From positions 1 to 31,690 of the forward strand of contig CAKQMS010000034.1 in the NCBI GenBank assembly GCA_934254985.1: 31,690 bases of DNA. The letters are read 5' to 3'. A program made the position numbers and the translations under genes. Within the stretch, counting starts at the first letter, position 1; the number at the start of each line of letters is the position of its first letter. The notes below the pieces were generated by a model. That model saw only the letters and a program-made list of their open reading frames with translations, did no database searches and was not told the origin of the DNA. The DNA comes from an uncultured Prevotella sp. Its GTDB lineage: Bacteria > Bacteroidota > Bacteroidia > Bacteroidales > Bacteroidaceae. Below, piece by piece: positions 17,672-26,646 of the stretch.

Positions 17672-17980
17672 TTAGAATTTCATGTTTTGGATACTGTCTA
17701 CCTTATCGCTATGGAAGTGACGATAGACGTTGATGATAATGGCGATGGCAACAGCGGTCTCGGCTGCACTCACACCTATAGAGAATAAGGTGAAGAAGAA
17801 ACCATCGAGCTGTCCTGGATAAAGGAAACGATTGAATACGGCGAAGTTAAGGTCGGCAGCATTGAGTACCAACTCAACAGATATGAGCATGGCAACCAAA
17901 TTGCGACGTGTAACGAAACCGAACACACCGATAAAGAACAGCAGTGCGCTAAGCACCAACAAACAACTTACAGGAATCAT
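17672..17980 (-). CDS. nuoK: Complex I membrane subunit K
   Basis: Small three-helix membrane subunit (102 aa) that carries part of the proton path. The two buried glutamates are present, E36 in SVELVLNAADLNF and E74 in GVSAAETAVAIA. A strong Shine-Dalgarno AAGGAGG sits just upstream of the ATG. The gene overlaps nuoJ by 4 bases (ATGA). Confidence 0.96.
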   Translation of the reverse strand: MIPVSCLLVLSALLFFIGVFGFVTRRNLVAMLISVELVLNAADLNFAVFNRFLYPGQLDGFFFTLFSIGVSAAETAVAIAIIINVYRHFHSDKVDSIQNMKF

Positions 17981-18492
17981 TCGTTACCTCCTTTTCTTGC
18001 TATCATGATACCACCAATAATGCAAGCGAGCAAGAAGAGAGATATGAACTCGAAAGGCAATACATATCCGTCTACGCCTGATGAGAGAAGCTGAGTACCA
18101 ATAGCTTCAATCTTTACCTCACCATCGCTTGCATACTTTTCTACAAATACATTCTTCAAGAAGATGCCTGCTACAGTAGCCAAACCTACTACTGAAAGTA
18201 GCAAGCCAGATACTATGCGAGAACCATTGATACGCTCAGTGATACCCTGCAAAGCATTCTTTGAAACGAGCTGGATGGCAAAGACATACATCATTGTGAT
18301 ACCACCTGCATATACACTAATCTGGGCAGCACCCAAGAAGGTATAGTCGAGGAGGAAGTATATGCCAGCCACACCAAAGAGTACGAACAACAGGAATGTT
18401 GCCGCACGCATGATGCTCTTTGTCAATACGCACATCACGGCTGAACCAAGGATGATTACAGCCAAGATGCAAAACATTACTAAATTTGCCAT
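17977..18492 (-). CDS. nuoJ: Complex I membrane subunit J
   Basis: Five-helix membrane subunit, 171 aa, next to the quinone-linked half of the membrane arm. The third helix region (FLLDYTFLGAAQISVYAGGITMMYVFAI) is the conserved core that contains the pi-bulge and the tyrosine of the family. It is placed between nuoI and nuoK as expected, overlapping nuoK by 4 bases. Confidence 0.95.
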   Translation of the reverse strand: MANLVMFCILAVIILGSAVMCVLTKSIMRAATFLLFVLFGVAGIYFLLDYTFLGAAQISVYAGGITMMYVFAIQLVSKNALQGITERINGSRIVSGLLLSVVGLATVAGIFLKNVFVEKYASDGEVKIEAIGTQLLSSGVDGYVLPFEFISLFLLACIIGGIMIARKGGNE

Positions 18493-18501
18493 AATCTGTT
18501 A

Positions 18502-19035
18502 TTACTTGGTTTTAGTGTTAAACTTACCGATTGTTATTGGCGCACCACCCTCGATGAGGTTAGGAAGCGAACCACCCTTATAAACCTCTTTGTCGAGATG
18601 CAGAGCCAATTTACTGCGATCGAAGACAGCGTTCTCGAAATCATTAACGAACTCAATGGCACCGAAGTTACATGCGTTGACACACAACTGGCAGAACATG
18701 CAGTCGCCAAGGTCGTACTGATAGTCGTCGAGTTTCTTCTTCTTACGTCCAGTCTCTGGATCTTCCTCCATGTGAGACAAAATCTTGATAGAGCCATTAG
18801 GACATGACTTCTCGCACAATGTACAAGCAGTACACTTGTAGCTTTCATCTTCGTTGCGAGTGAAGACAAGGCGTCCGCGGTGGCGCTGGGCAACATGGAG
18901 AGTTGTCTTACGGTTTTCAGGGTACTGCTCAGTGCTCTTTGCTGTGAAGTACTCACGAAGAGTAGTCTTCAAACCAACGGCAAGAGTCTTGATAGCAGAA
19001 CCAACTTCACCGAAATATGATTCTTTATTTTCCAT
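18502..19035 (-). CDS. nuoI: Complex I iron-sulfur subunit I
   Basis: Peripheral-arm subunit with two [4Fe-4S] clusters that pass electrons toward NuoB. At 177 aa it is the usual size. Ligands are C68-C71-C74-C78P (CTACTLCEKSCP) and C112-C115-C118-C122 (CMFCQLCVNACN), the 2x4-cysteine ferredoxin pattern. The 33-residue stretch between them contains a charged insert (ETGRKKKKLDD). Confidence 0.96.
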   Translation of the reverse strand: MENKESYFGEVGSAIKTLAVGLKTTLREYFTAKSTEQYPENRKTTLHVAQRHRGRLVFTRNEDESYKCTACTLCEKSCPNGSIKILSHMEEDPETGRKKKKLDDYQYDLGDCMFCQLCVNACNFGAIEFVNDFENAVFDRSKLALHLDKEVYKGGSLPNLIEGGAPITIGKFNTKTK

Positions 19036-19060
19036 TACTATGTCTTATTATAGCTAATAA

Positions 19061-20146
19061 TTAAAATGTAAGGCCCAAAGCCACACAAACAGATGTGAGA
19101 ACCAATACGAAGAGCATGAATGGCATGATATACTTCCACTCAAGCTTCAAGATCTGGTCTACGCGCAGACGTGGGAATGTCCAGCGTACCCACATGAGGA
19201 GCCATACTACGAAGAAGGTCTTACCGAAGAACCAGATGAAACCAGGGATAAGGTTCATGAGGTTGTCGAAAGCCTCGATACCGATATTCAAAGGAGCCCA
19301 TCCACCAAGGAACAAGCCACTTGCAATACCAGAGATTACAAAGAGGTTGAGGTATTCTGCCAAATAGTAGAAACCGAAGCCCATACCTGAATACTCGGTA
19401 TGATAACCAGCGGTAAGCTCACTCTCAGCCTCAGCCAAGTCGAAAGGACCACGGTTAGCCTCAGCATTACCAGCTACGAGGAATGCAAAGAAAGCGAGGA
19501 TGGCAGGAACATGACCCTGAATGATGAGCCACTTCCAAGGACCAGTCTGTGCTGTTACGATTTCGCTCAACTGCATAGAACCTGTCATGATAACAACGCA
19601 GATGAGGCAGAGGCACAATGACATTTCGTAAGAAATCATCTGTACAGCACCACGCATAGCAGAGACAACAGAATACTTGTTGTTAGAACCCCATCCTGCA
19701 AGGAAGATACCAAGCACACCGATTGAGCTGATGGCAGTAAGAAGGAACACACCTACATTGAAGTCGAGCACGTGCATGCCCTTGTTCCAAGGAAGGAATG
19801 AGAATGTTCCGACAGAAGCTGCAATCACGAGGAATGGAGCCAAGAAATAAAGGAACTTGTCTGCCTTGTCGACGGTAAAGATCTCCTTGATGAGCATCTT
19901 CAATACATCGGCAAACACCTGGAGTGTACCCCAAGGACCTACGCGAACAGGACCGATACGGCACTGGAAATAGGCGCAAACCTTACGTTCCATGAAGATA
20001 AGCACGATAGCGATAAGAGCGTAGGCAACGAGAATGCCAACACCTACGAGCACGCACTCTATCAGGATAGTCCAGAAGTCGCCCAGCCCTAAGGTCTGAC
20101 GCAACAAGCAGTCAATCCAATTAGAAACTATACTGAAATCAAACAT
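19061..20146 (-). CDS. nuoH: Complex I membrane subunit H
   Basis: Quinone-site membrane subunit, 361 aa, with about eight transmembrane helices. The family signatures are MERKVCAYFQCRIGPVRVGPWG (52-73), followed by LQVFADVLKMLIKE, and a second cytoplasmic loop NRGPFDLAEAESELTAGYHTEYSGM rich in the acidic residues that link quinone chemistry to proton transfer. It sits between nuoCD and nuoI. Confidence 0.96.
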   Translation of the reverse strand: MFDFSIVSNWIDCLLRQTLGLGDFWTILIECVLVGVGILVAYALIAIVLIFMERKVCAYFQCRIGPVRVGPWGTLQVFADVLKMLIKEIFTVDKADKFLYFLAPFLVIAASVGTFSFLPWNKGMHVLDFNVGVFLLTAISSIGVLGIFLAGWGSNNKYSVVSAMRGAVQMISYEMSLCLCLICVVIMTGSMQLSEIVTAQTGPWKWLIIQGHVPAILAFFAFLVAGNAEANRGPFDLAEAESELTAGYHTEYSGMGFGFYYLAEYLNLFVISGIASGLFLGGWAPLNIGIEAFDNLMNLIPGFIWFFGKTFFVVWLLMWVRWTFPRLRVDQILKLEWKYIMPFMLFVLVLTSVCVALGLTF

Positions 20147-20188
20147 TTGTTTAATTCTTAAATTAATGATTATAAAAAATATTATCGC

Positions 20189-21754
20189 TTATCGGTCGAT
20201 GTCTGGAATCACAAAGTCGAGAGCTGCACCAACGGTGATAAGGTCGGCAATCTTAGAACCTCTCAACATTTCATCCATACATGCAACATGGCTCAATCCC
20301 ATTGGGCGGAGCTTCAAACGGTAAGGACTCTTGTCGCCCTTGCTGTCGATGAAAGCACCAATCTCACCACGTGCACCCTCGCAAGAGAAATACCACTGTC
20401 CCTCAGGAAGCTTGATAATAGGCTTCTGCTTGATGTAGAATTCTCCCTCTGGGATATTGTCGATGAGTTGCTCAATGATATTAAGACTCTGATAGATTTC
20501 GTCTACACGGTTCAAATAGCGAGCCATACTATCGCAGGAGTTGCGAGTAATCTGCTTAAACTCTACCTTATCATAAACATCATAAGGATGGTTCTTGCGG
20601 ACATCATTCTCCCAACCGCTTGCACGACCAGAGCATCCTGTAACACCATAGCTGATAATGTTTTCAGCATCCATCACTCCAACATTGCAGAAACGCTTGC
20701 GAGTGATTACATTGTCGCCGAATACATCCATATACTCCTGTACCATAGGACGGAGGTATGCGATGAGGTCCTTAACATTCTTAACAAAGTTAGGATCGAT
20801 ATCAGCCTGAAGTCCACCAATACGATAATAGTTTTGGATAAGACGACCACCAGTAGTTTCCTCCATAACGTTCAACACGTGCTCACGGTCGCGCATGCTG
20901 TAGAGGAATGCTGTCAAAGCACCGAGGTCCTGAGCGCAGCAACCGAGATACAACAAGTGAGAATCGATACGCTGGAGCTCATCCATTATCGTGCGTACAT
21001 ATTTAATACGGTCAGAGAGCTCTACACCCAAAGCTTCCTCGATAACGCCTACCAACGCATGACGGTTCATCATTGCGCTGAGGTAGTCCATACGGTCGGT
21101 AAGAGCGAGAGTTTGAGGATATGTATACTCCTCACACATCTTCTCAATACCACGATGAATATAACCTAGGTGTGGATAGATACGCTTGATAATCTCACCA
21201 TCGAGAGCAGTCTCAAGACGAAGCACACCGTGAGTAGAAGGGTGCTGAGGACCAATGTTTACAACATAGTCGTCATCTGCAAAGAGAGGATTCTTCTTCT
21301 CACCTAGCTTACCGTTAGCATCAAGTGAATACTGATAACCGAAGTCAACCTCAACATCATCCTGTGTGGTATACACATTATCTGCAGGATTGTAGTTCTT
21401 GCGGAAAGGATAACCCTTGAAGTCGTTACGGAGATAAAGACGACGCATATCTGGATGACCCAAGAACTTGATGCCATAGAAATCGTAAACCTCACGCTCA
21501 AGCAAGTTAGCAATCTTCCAAAGGTTGCAAACTGTAGGAATAACATATTCCTCGCCCATCTTCTTGGCCATCTGCTTTACGCTGATGCGCTCGTGAGTCT
21601 TGGTATTCTCAAGGATATAGATACATCCAAGTCCTTCTTCGCCGAAGTCCTCGCCAATGATAGTAACAAGGTAGTCGAAATGCTTCTCATTATGAAGAGA
21701 AGTCATCTCAGCGGCAAAGTTATCAAAACCGAATTCTTTATGTTCTAATTTCAT
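20189..21754 (-). CDS. nuoCD: Complex I fused subunits C and D
   Basis: A natural fusion, 521 aa. Residues 1-121 are the NuoC (30 kDa) domain, with REVYDFYGIKFLGHPDMRRLYL and DFKGYPFRK. A linker of about 40 residues follows, then the NuoD (49 kDa) domain from about 162, with NIGPQHPSTHGVLR (HPST at 171-174), IHRGIEK and the C-terminal DFVIPDIDR. NuoD lines the quinone-binding cavity. The NuoC part is shorter than a free NuoC. NuoCD fusions occur in several bacteria; this one has no NuoE/F/G partners nearby. Confidence 0.95.
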   Translation of the reverse strand: MKLEHKEFGFDNFAAEMTSLHNEKHFDYLVTIIGEDFGEEGLGCIYILENTKTHERISVKQMAKKMGEEYVIPTVCNLWKIANLLEREVYDFYGIKFLGHPDMRRLYLRNDFKGYPFRKNYNPADNVYTTQDDVEVDFGYQYSLDANGKLGEKKNPLFADDDYVVNIGPQHPSTHGVLRLETALDGEIIKRIYPHLGYIHRGIEKMCEEYTYPQTLALTDRMDYLSAMMNRHALVGVIEEALGVELSDRIKYVRTIMDELQRIDSHLLYLGCCAQDLGALTAFLYSMRDREHVLNVMEETTGGRLIQNYYRIGGLQADIDPNFVKNVKDLIAYLRPMVQEYMDVFGDNVITRKRFCNVGVMDAENIISYGVTGCSGRASGWENDVRKNHPYDVYDKVEFKQITRNSCDSMARYLNRVDEIYQSLNIIEQLIDNIPEGEFYIKQKPIIKLPEGQWYFSCEGARGEIGAFIDSKGDKSPYRLKLRPMGLSHVACMDEMLRGSKIADLITVGAALDFVIPDIDR

Positions 21755-21765
21755 TTTCTACCTTA

Positions 21766-22623
21766 TTATTTATTATTATTGTCTTCTGTTGAAGTTTTAG
21801 TCTCTTGAGCTTTAAGCTGATCAAGAACCTTACCAAGATTCTCTACCTGCTCAGCAGTAGGAGCCTTATCTACAACAATAGTTTCCTTCTTTGCAGCTGG
21901 TGCAGGTTTAGCAGCAGGCTTTGCGGCAGCAGCAGGCTTTGGAGCAGGACGATAAGAAGCAGCACGCTTCTCCTTTGTCTCATCGACAGAGATACCGAGC
22001 TTATCTTCGAATATCAACTCCTCATTACTCTTACCGAGCAAGCGCTCTTCTGCATTCTGCTTGTGGTTAACACCACCGAAGAATTTCTCAACTTTCACCT
22101 TACGCTGCAACTGCATCATACCATAGAGGATAGCCTCAGGACGTGGAGGACAGCCTGGGATGTAGACATCAACAGGGATAATTTCGTCGATACCCTTAAC
22201 AACATGGTAGCTACTCTTAAATGGACCACCAGAAATAGCACATCCACCAACAGCTACAACATACTTAGGTTCAGCCATCTCATCATAAAGACGCTTCAAT
22301 GCTGGAGCCATTTTATTTGTAATAGTACCGGCACACATGATAAGGTCTGCCTGACGTGGAGAGTTACGTGTTACCTCGAAACCGAAGCGAGAGAAGTCGT
22401 AACGTGCGCAACCAACAGCCATAAACTCGATACCACAACAAGAGGTAGCGAATGTCAATGACCAAAGAGAGTTACTGCGACCCCAATTGATAAGTTGGTC
22501 GAGATTACCAAGAACGAGGTTTACACCACCATCGTTCAAATCATTGGCCATCTTCTCAAGAGTGTCGTTGTCTTTCCATTCATCGTAAGGAAAGGCTTTG
22601 ATACTTGGCTTTCTTACTTCCAT
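21766..22623 (-). CDS. nuoB: Complex I iron-sulfur subunit B with a long C-terminal tail
   Basis: Carries cluster N2, the last [4Fe-4S] centre before quinone. Ligands are C62-C63, C128 and C158 (numbered from this start) in SCCGIEFM, GGCAISGG and IPGCPPRPEA. Two starts are possible. The ATG at 22644 overlaps nuoA by 31 bases. The ATG at 22623 overlaps it by 10 bases and is preceded by a good AAAGGAG with 7-base spacing, so I prefer 22623 (285 aa). Residues beyond about 215 form an unusual tail: an Ala/Pro/Lys-rich stretch (PAPKPAAAAKPAAKPAPAAK), then a short helical piece. Most NuoB proteins end before this. Confidence 0.93.
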   Translation of the reverse strand: MEVRKPSIKAFPYDEWKDNDTLEKMANDLNDGGVNLVLGNLDQLINWGRSNSLWSLTFATSCCGIEFMAVGCARYDFSRFGFEVTRNSPRQADLIMCAGTITNKMAPALKRLYDEMAEPKYVVAVGGCAISGGPFKSSYHVVKGIDEIIPVDVYIPGCPPRPEAILYGMMQLQRKVKVEKFFGGVNHKQNAEERLLGKSNEELIFEDKLGISVDETKEKRAASYRPAPKPAAAAKPAAKPAPAAKKETIVVDKAPTAEQVENLGKVLDQLKAQETKTSTEDNNNK

Positions 22624-22964
22624 TCCAATGCTCCTTTCCGCCATGCATAAGCAAGGCCTAAAATCAATACCAACAGGAAGAAGCCTACACTAACGAGAGC
22701 GGCTACTCCACACTGCTTAACAACAACTGCCCATGGATATAGGAACACAGTCTCGATGTCGAAAATCAGGAAAAGGATAGCAAAGAGGTAGTAACCAATA
22801 TGCACGTGCATCCATGATGAGCCACGTGTAGGAATACCACACTCAAAAGGTTGTCCCTTTACCGGATTGTACGAACGAGGTCCTATCAACTTGGCTACGA
22901 CATAAGCGCCAACAACCAAGACGACAGCCGTCAACAAAACGGTGACAAATAAATAGAAATACAT
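22614..22964 (-). CDS. nuoA: Complex I membrane subunit A
   Basis: First gene of the operon; 116 aa with three transmembrane helices and the conserved loop KGQPFECGIPTRGSSW (cysteine and glutamate near the quinone site) and FLIFDIETVFLYPWA. The ATG at 22964 gives the standard N-terminus. Its 3' end overlaps the start of nuoB, and the nuoB ribosome-binding site lies inside it. Confidence 0.95.
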   Translation of the reverse strand: MYFYLFVTVLLTAVVLVVGAYVVAKLIGPRSYNPVKGQPFECGIPTRGSSWMHVHIGYYLFAILFLIFDIETVFLYPWAVVVKQCGVAALVSVGFFLLVLILGLAYAWRKGALEWK

Positions 22965-23256
22965 AAAAAAATATAACGTTATTTAGATTATTTTCATAAG
23001 CCTACAGGCTGCTTGTTTTAAAACAGTTGCAAAGGTACGAATATATTTTTAATTATTAGACAACAATTAACAAAAAAATCTTGCCTTTCTCACTACTATT
23101 TAAAGGAGCAAACCACACATATAAAAACATAGTGATAAAATATATGAAATGCATATTACACTAAGTTTTAAAAAGAGATTCTTTTTTATCAAATATAGAC
23201 ATAAAGAAACAGAGTGCCATAAATATGACACTCTGATATATTCCATAAAAAAACAA
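22965..23256. other. Intergenic region with a weak terminator at 23210-23235
   Basis: This AT-rich stretch holds the nuo leader and promoter on its left side. On its right side is a small hairpin, CAGAGTG (23210-23216) with CACTCTG (23229-23235), extended by CAT/ATG across a mismatch. The hairpin lies 21 bases past the stop of the minus-strand kinase gene and is followed by T-rich RNA, so it is that gene's likely terminator. I see no gene in the region. Confidence 0.55.
23030..23037 (-). promoter_or_regulatory. -7 element of the nuo operon promoter
   Basis: TACCTTTG followed by CA on the minus strand is a perfect -7 element 66 bases before nuoA. The best TTG upstream lies 23 bases away, longer than the usual 19-21, so the -33 part is not certain. 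No other promoter was seen before nuoA. Confidence 0.6.
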
Positions 23257-24126
23257 TTATTGCAAATGAAATTTCATCAATCCACGAACTGGACGATGCA
23301 CTATCTTACCAAACATCAAACCTTCTGCATCTATTGCTTTATAAAGTTGCACAGCAAAAGCATTGGCAACACCACCAACAAAGTTAACAGGAAGATCTGG
23401 ACGACGATAAGGAACTACATTTAGACGAAGGAAATCACGGAATGAATCAACAACCATTTGTTCCAATTCAGGATATCTTAGTACTCGCTGACTGATAAAA
23501 GGAACTATTGAGGCTAAATAGCGATTTGGCATAGGTTGACGATATACTTTATCAATAATCTCAGAATATGTCAGTCCGCTCCATGCAAGATATTCTGTTC
23601 TTAATCCATGATCAAGCCAACTCTTAAAGATACCATTTAGAAAATGTTTACCAAGTACAGCGCCACTACCCTCATCACCAAGAATATAGCCAAGTGGAGG
23701 CGTGTTTTGAACTATTTCCTTACCATCAAAAAGACAAGAATTAGCACCAGTACCGAGAATACAAGCAATGCCAGGCTCTATACCACAAGTAGCTCTAGCA
23801 GCACCTAATAAATCATTGTAAACATGGAAGTTAACATTATATTCAACAAAAGCTTCTTCAAGGATAGCTTTCAAAGGTTGCACAAGTTCCTTAATACAAC
23901 CGCTACCGTAGAAATAAGCATTGATATGCTTTTCTGACGAACACTGACTCAGCGTTTGACAGAATGTAGTATCCACAAACAATTGCTTGCGAACTATATC
24001 TACAATAACATCAGAAGATTGATGAACCGGACTAATACCTTGAGTAGTTACATTACTCAATACCAAGCCCTCTTCAACAATACACCAATCTGCTTTTGTG
24101 CTTCCACTATCTACAATTATTACCAT
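23257..24126 (-). CDS. BadF/BadG-type sugar kinase (N-acetylglucosamine kinase-like)
   Basis: ASKHA-fold ATPase, 289 aa. Visible motifs are the N-terminal phosphate loop IIVDSGSTKADW (3-14), the ADP-binding LGTGANSCLFDG, the dimer/adenosine region GYILGDEGSGAVLG and the C-terminal FVGGVANAF. This is the pattern of the BadF/BadG/BcrA/BcrD family. Small members in Bacteroidota are usually annotated as N-acetylglucosamine kinases, probably recycling amino sugars from the cell wall; the substrate is not proved here. Longer reading upstream to 24195 is possible, but the added residues would cross the promoter -7 element at 24144-24151, so M at 24126 is preferred. It is transcribed divergently from the MscS gene. 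Confidence 0.87.
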   Translation of the reverse strand: MVIIVDSGSTKADWCIVEEGLVLSNVTTQGISPVHQSSDVIVDIVRKQLFVDTTFCQTLSQCSSEKHINAYFYGSGCIKELVQPLKAILEEAFVEYNVNFHVYNDLLGAARATCGIEPGIACILGTGANSCLFDGKEIVQNTPPLGYILGDEGSGAVLGKHFLNGIFKSWLDHGLRTEYLAWSGLTYSEIIDKVYRQPMPNRYLASIVPFISQRVLRYPELEQMVVDSFRDFLRLNVVPYRRPDLPVNFVGGVANAFAVQLYKAIDAEGLMFGKIVHRPVRGLMKFHLQ

Positions 24127-24143
24127 TTTCCTGTATTTTAGTG

Positions 24144-24151
24144 CAAATTTA
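24144..24151 (-). promoter_or_regulatory. -7 element of the BadF-type kinase gene
   Basis: TAAATTTG followed by CA on the minus strand fits the -7 consensus 18 bases before the chosen start codon. The -33 site is poorly conserved. Confidence 0.55.
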
Positions 24152-24184
24152 CGGAATATATTTCTAAATATCCCACATTTTATG

Positions 24185-24192
24185 TAATTTTG
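24185..24192 (+). promoter_or_regulatory. -7 element of the mscS operon
   Basis: TAATTTTG followed by CA fits the -7 consensus 57 bases before the MscS gene. A TTTC at 24161-24164, 20 bases upstream, may serve as a degenerate -33. It lies back to back with the kinase promoter, so the two divergent units share 24144-24192. Confidence 0.55.
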
Positions 24193-24248
24193 CATATTAA
24201 GAAAACAAAAAAGTCAAAACAAAGGAAATATTTAGAATAAATATCCAA

Positions 24249-26600
24249 ATGAAAAAAAGAATATATATAATGCTCGTATTGGCATTGATGATTGTTTTGC
24301 CATCTCATGCCGTACTGAAGGAGAAGAATATTGAAAACACTTTATCGCTTCTCAGACTGGAGCTTACAAACTACAGAACAGAACTAGAACGCCAATCAGG
24401 ATTGATGAAGGCTCAGCAAGAACAGGTGATGATGAATATGATATCTGTGATGAACAGAAGTCGTCAGAATTCACTTATGCTGTATTCACAGAAAAATGGT
24501 TTTATTTTTGACCTTACATATGCTTGTCATGAAGCTACTGAACAATATCAGGAGTTTCAAAAGAACGTGAAGCCTTTTAGACAATATCTGAATACTGCAG
24601 ATGTAGAGATATCGCGTTATGATAGCCTTATCAACGAACTTGGCACAATGGGAAAATATGGTCTATCAGAGAAAGCAAAAGTAGACCGCAATGTTTGTAT
24701 CACATTGGCTATCAACATCCGTCACACTCTGAACGACAACAGAGTACAGATGCGTGACTATATAAAAATATACAACCAGACCGAAGAGCGACTGAAGTAT
24801 CTGAACACCTATGCCAACACAAGGTATAAGGATATACAGCAAAGCATTTTCAGCAATCGTGGCGACAACTATTTGAGCATATTAAAGAATATCGGGCATA
24901 ATGTTGTTGAAACCTCAGAAACCGTTACTGAAAAATATAAGCCACAGAAGAAGGTGCAATCTGATTGGGATAGCCGAATAATGCTTGGACTACTCATCAT
25001 ATTGGCTTTAGGTACAGGAATATCGCTACTCATCAACTTCGTAATCATTAGATGGATAGCAAGAAGACTAACAAGATACTCTCGATTTGAAAAATATAAA
25101 GATTGGCTCGAAGAGAAGATGACATGTATAAACCTCGCTATGTCGGTAGCAACATTTGCTATCATACTCGGCGTGGTTAGAATAATTGTGGAGCAAAACT
25201 TCATCATCATGGCGAGCGGATTGCTTATCAACTATACATGGTTGATGGAAGTAATACTGCTTTCGATAATGCTGCGTCTTGACGGTGATAAGATAAAGAG
25301 TGGATTCAAGCTTTATTCACCTATCATGGTGATAGGATTCTTGGTTATTGCATTCCGCATAGCTTTGGTTCCTAACGCATTGGTTAGCTTGGCATTTCCT
25401 CCAATATTGGCTGTAAGCATATTCTGGCAATGGAATGCAATAAGAAAGCATCAGCAACACACAGAGATGTCTGACCGCTACTATTCTTATGCATCGCTGG
25501 CTGTATTCATTTTCTCTACCATTAGCTCATGGGTAGGCTACACATTGTTGGCTGTAGAAATTCTGATATGGTGGGTTATGCAGCTCACATGTATCTTGAC
25601 CATTACCTTTATGCAAGGATGGCTGAAGACATATTCTAAAAACAAGAAGATGAACGAGAAGCCTATTACCCAAACATGGATATTCAACTTCATATATAAG
25701 GTAATAATGCCTGTATTGGGTGTGCTATCAGTAATGATTTCCATCTATTGGGCTGCTGATGTATTCAACCTCAGCGATACTACTTGGAAGATATTTAGCA
25801 ACTACTATATCAACGAAGATGGTTTCCGTGCAAGTATCATCACAATAGCATTAGCGGCAATTCTATACTTTCTGTTTGCATATCTCAACAAGACCATCAT
25901 GGCTCTGCTGTATATTCATTTCGAGAATACTGACCACAAAACAGCTGCAACAAGATTTGTTATGGCAAAGAATGTTATACAGGTTGTTGTGTGGGGTATA
26001 TGGTTGCTGATAGTCTTAGGATTATTCAAGGTTAACAACACATGGCTTGTTGTAGTATCAGGAGGTTTGTCTACAGGTATCGGTTTTGCTATGAAGGATA
26101 TCATCGAGAATATCTACTATGGCATCTCACTTATGACCGGTCGTATCAAAGTGGGCGACTTGATAGAGTGTGATGGTATTCGTGGTTCTGTAAGCTCAAT
26201 CAACTATACATCAACGATGGTTAACACCACGGATGGTTCGGTGATAGCATTCCAAAACTCACAGCTCTTTACTAAAAACTACAAGAATTTAACTCGTAAT
26301 CATGGTTATGAGCTTGATGTGATAGTAATAGGTGTAGCCTATGGTTCTAATGCCGCACAGGTAAAGGCGCTTCTCACTGAGACTGTAAGCAAGTTGGATT
26401 GCCGCGACAAGAAGAAAGATGTAAATGTGGTATTCTCTAACTTCGGAGCCGACTCCATCGACTTCAAGGTATTGGTATGGGTACCTGTATTGACTCGCAC
26501 ATATGCTGATGGTGAAATCAAAGAAGCAATATACAACTGCTTGAATGAAAACAACATCGAGATACCATTCCCACAGAGAGATATTCATATCATAAACTAA
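24249..26600 (+). CDS. Large MscS-type mechanosensitive channel
   Basis: Encodes 783 aa. A signal peptide (1-21) is followed by a long periplasmic, coiled-coil-rich domain (about 22-240). Then come many transmembrane helices (first 244-268, further spans to about 594), the pore helix with glycine/alanine packing VVSGGLSTGIGFAMKDIIENI (about 601-622) and the cytoplasmic beta domain with GRIKVGDLIEC...GSVSSINYTSTMV...IAFQNSQLF (631-675). The layout matches the large MscK/YbdG-like MscS members that open under membrane tension to release solutes after hypo-osmotic shock. The gene leads a run of envelope-related genes (kdsA follows 46 bases later), which may be one transcription unit. Confidence 0.9.
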   Translation: MKKRIYIMLVLALMIVLPSHAVLKEKNIENTLSLLRLELTNYRTELERQSGLMKAQQEQVMMNMISVMNRSRQNSLMLYSQKNGFIFDLTYACHEATEQYQEFQKNVKPFRQYLNTADVEISRYDSLINELGTMGKYGLSEKAKVDRNVCITLAINIRHTLNDNRVQMRDYIKIYNQTEERLKYLNTYANTRYKDIQQSIFSNRGDNYLSILKNIGHNVVETSETVTEKYKPQKKVQSDWDSRIMLGLLIILALGTGISLLINFVIIRWIARRLTRYSRFEKYKDWLEEKMTCINLAMSVATFAIILGVVRIIVEQNFIIMASGLLINYTWLMEVILLSIMLRLDGDKIKSGFKLYSPIMVIGFLVIAFRIALVPNALVSLAFPPILAVSIFWQWNAIRKHQQHTEMSDRYYSYASLAVFIFSTISSWVGYTLLAVEILIWWVMQLTCILTITFMQGWLKTYSKNKKMNEKPITQTWIFNFIYKVIMPVLGVLSVMISIYWAADVFNLSDTTWKIFSNYYINEDGFRASIITIALAAILYFLFAYLNKTIMALLYIHFENTDHKTAATRFVMAKNVIQVVVWGIWLLIVLGLFKVNNTWLVVVSGGLSTGIGFAMKDIIENIYYGISLMTGRIKVGDLIECDGIRGSVSSINYTSTMVNTTDGSVIAFQNSQLFTKNYKNLTRNHGYELDVIVIGVAYGSNAAQVKALLTETVSKLDCRDKKKDVNVVFSNFGADSIDFKVLVWVPVLTRTYADGEIKEAIYNCLNENNIEIPFPQRDIHIIN

Positions 26601-26646
26601 ACCTAGAAATAAAGACATAATAAATAAGTTAATTATTTAACCAACT

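Noticed and set aside
20288..21169. Open frame of 293 codons on the plus strand
   Set aside because: It is antisense to nuoCD, which has complete family motifs across the same interval; the translation has no recognisable motif.
24127..24195. N-terminal extension of the BadF-type kinase
   Set aside because: It spans the promoter region and adds 23 residues before the conserved phosphate-loop start of the family.
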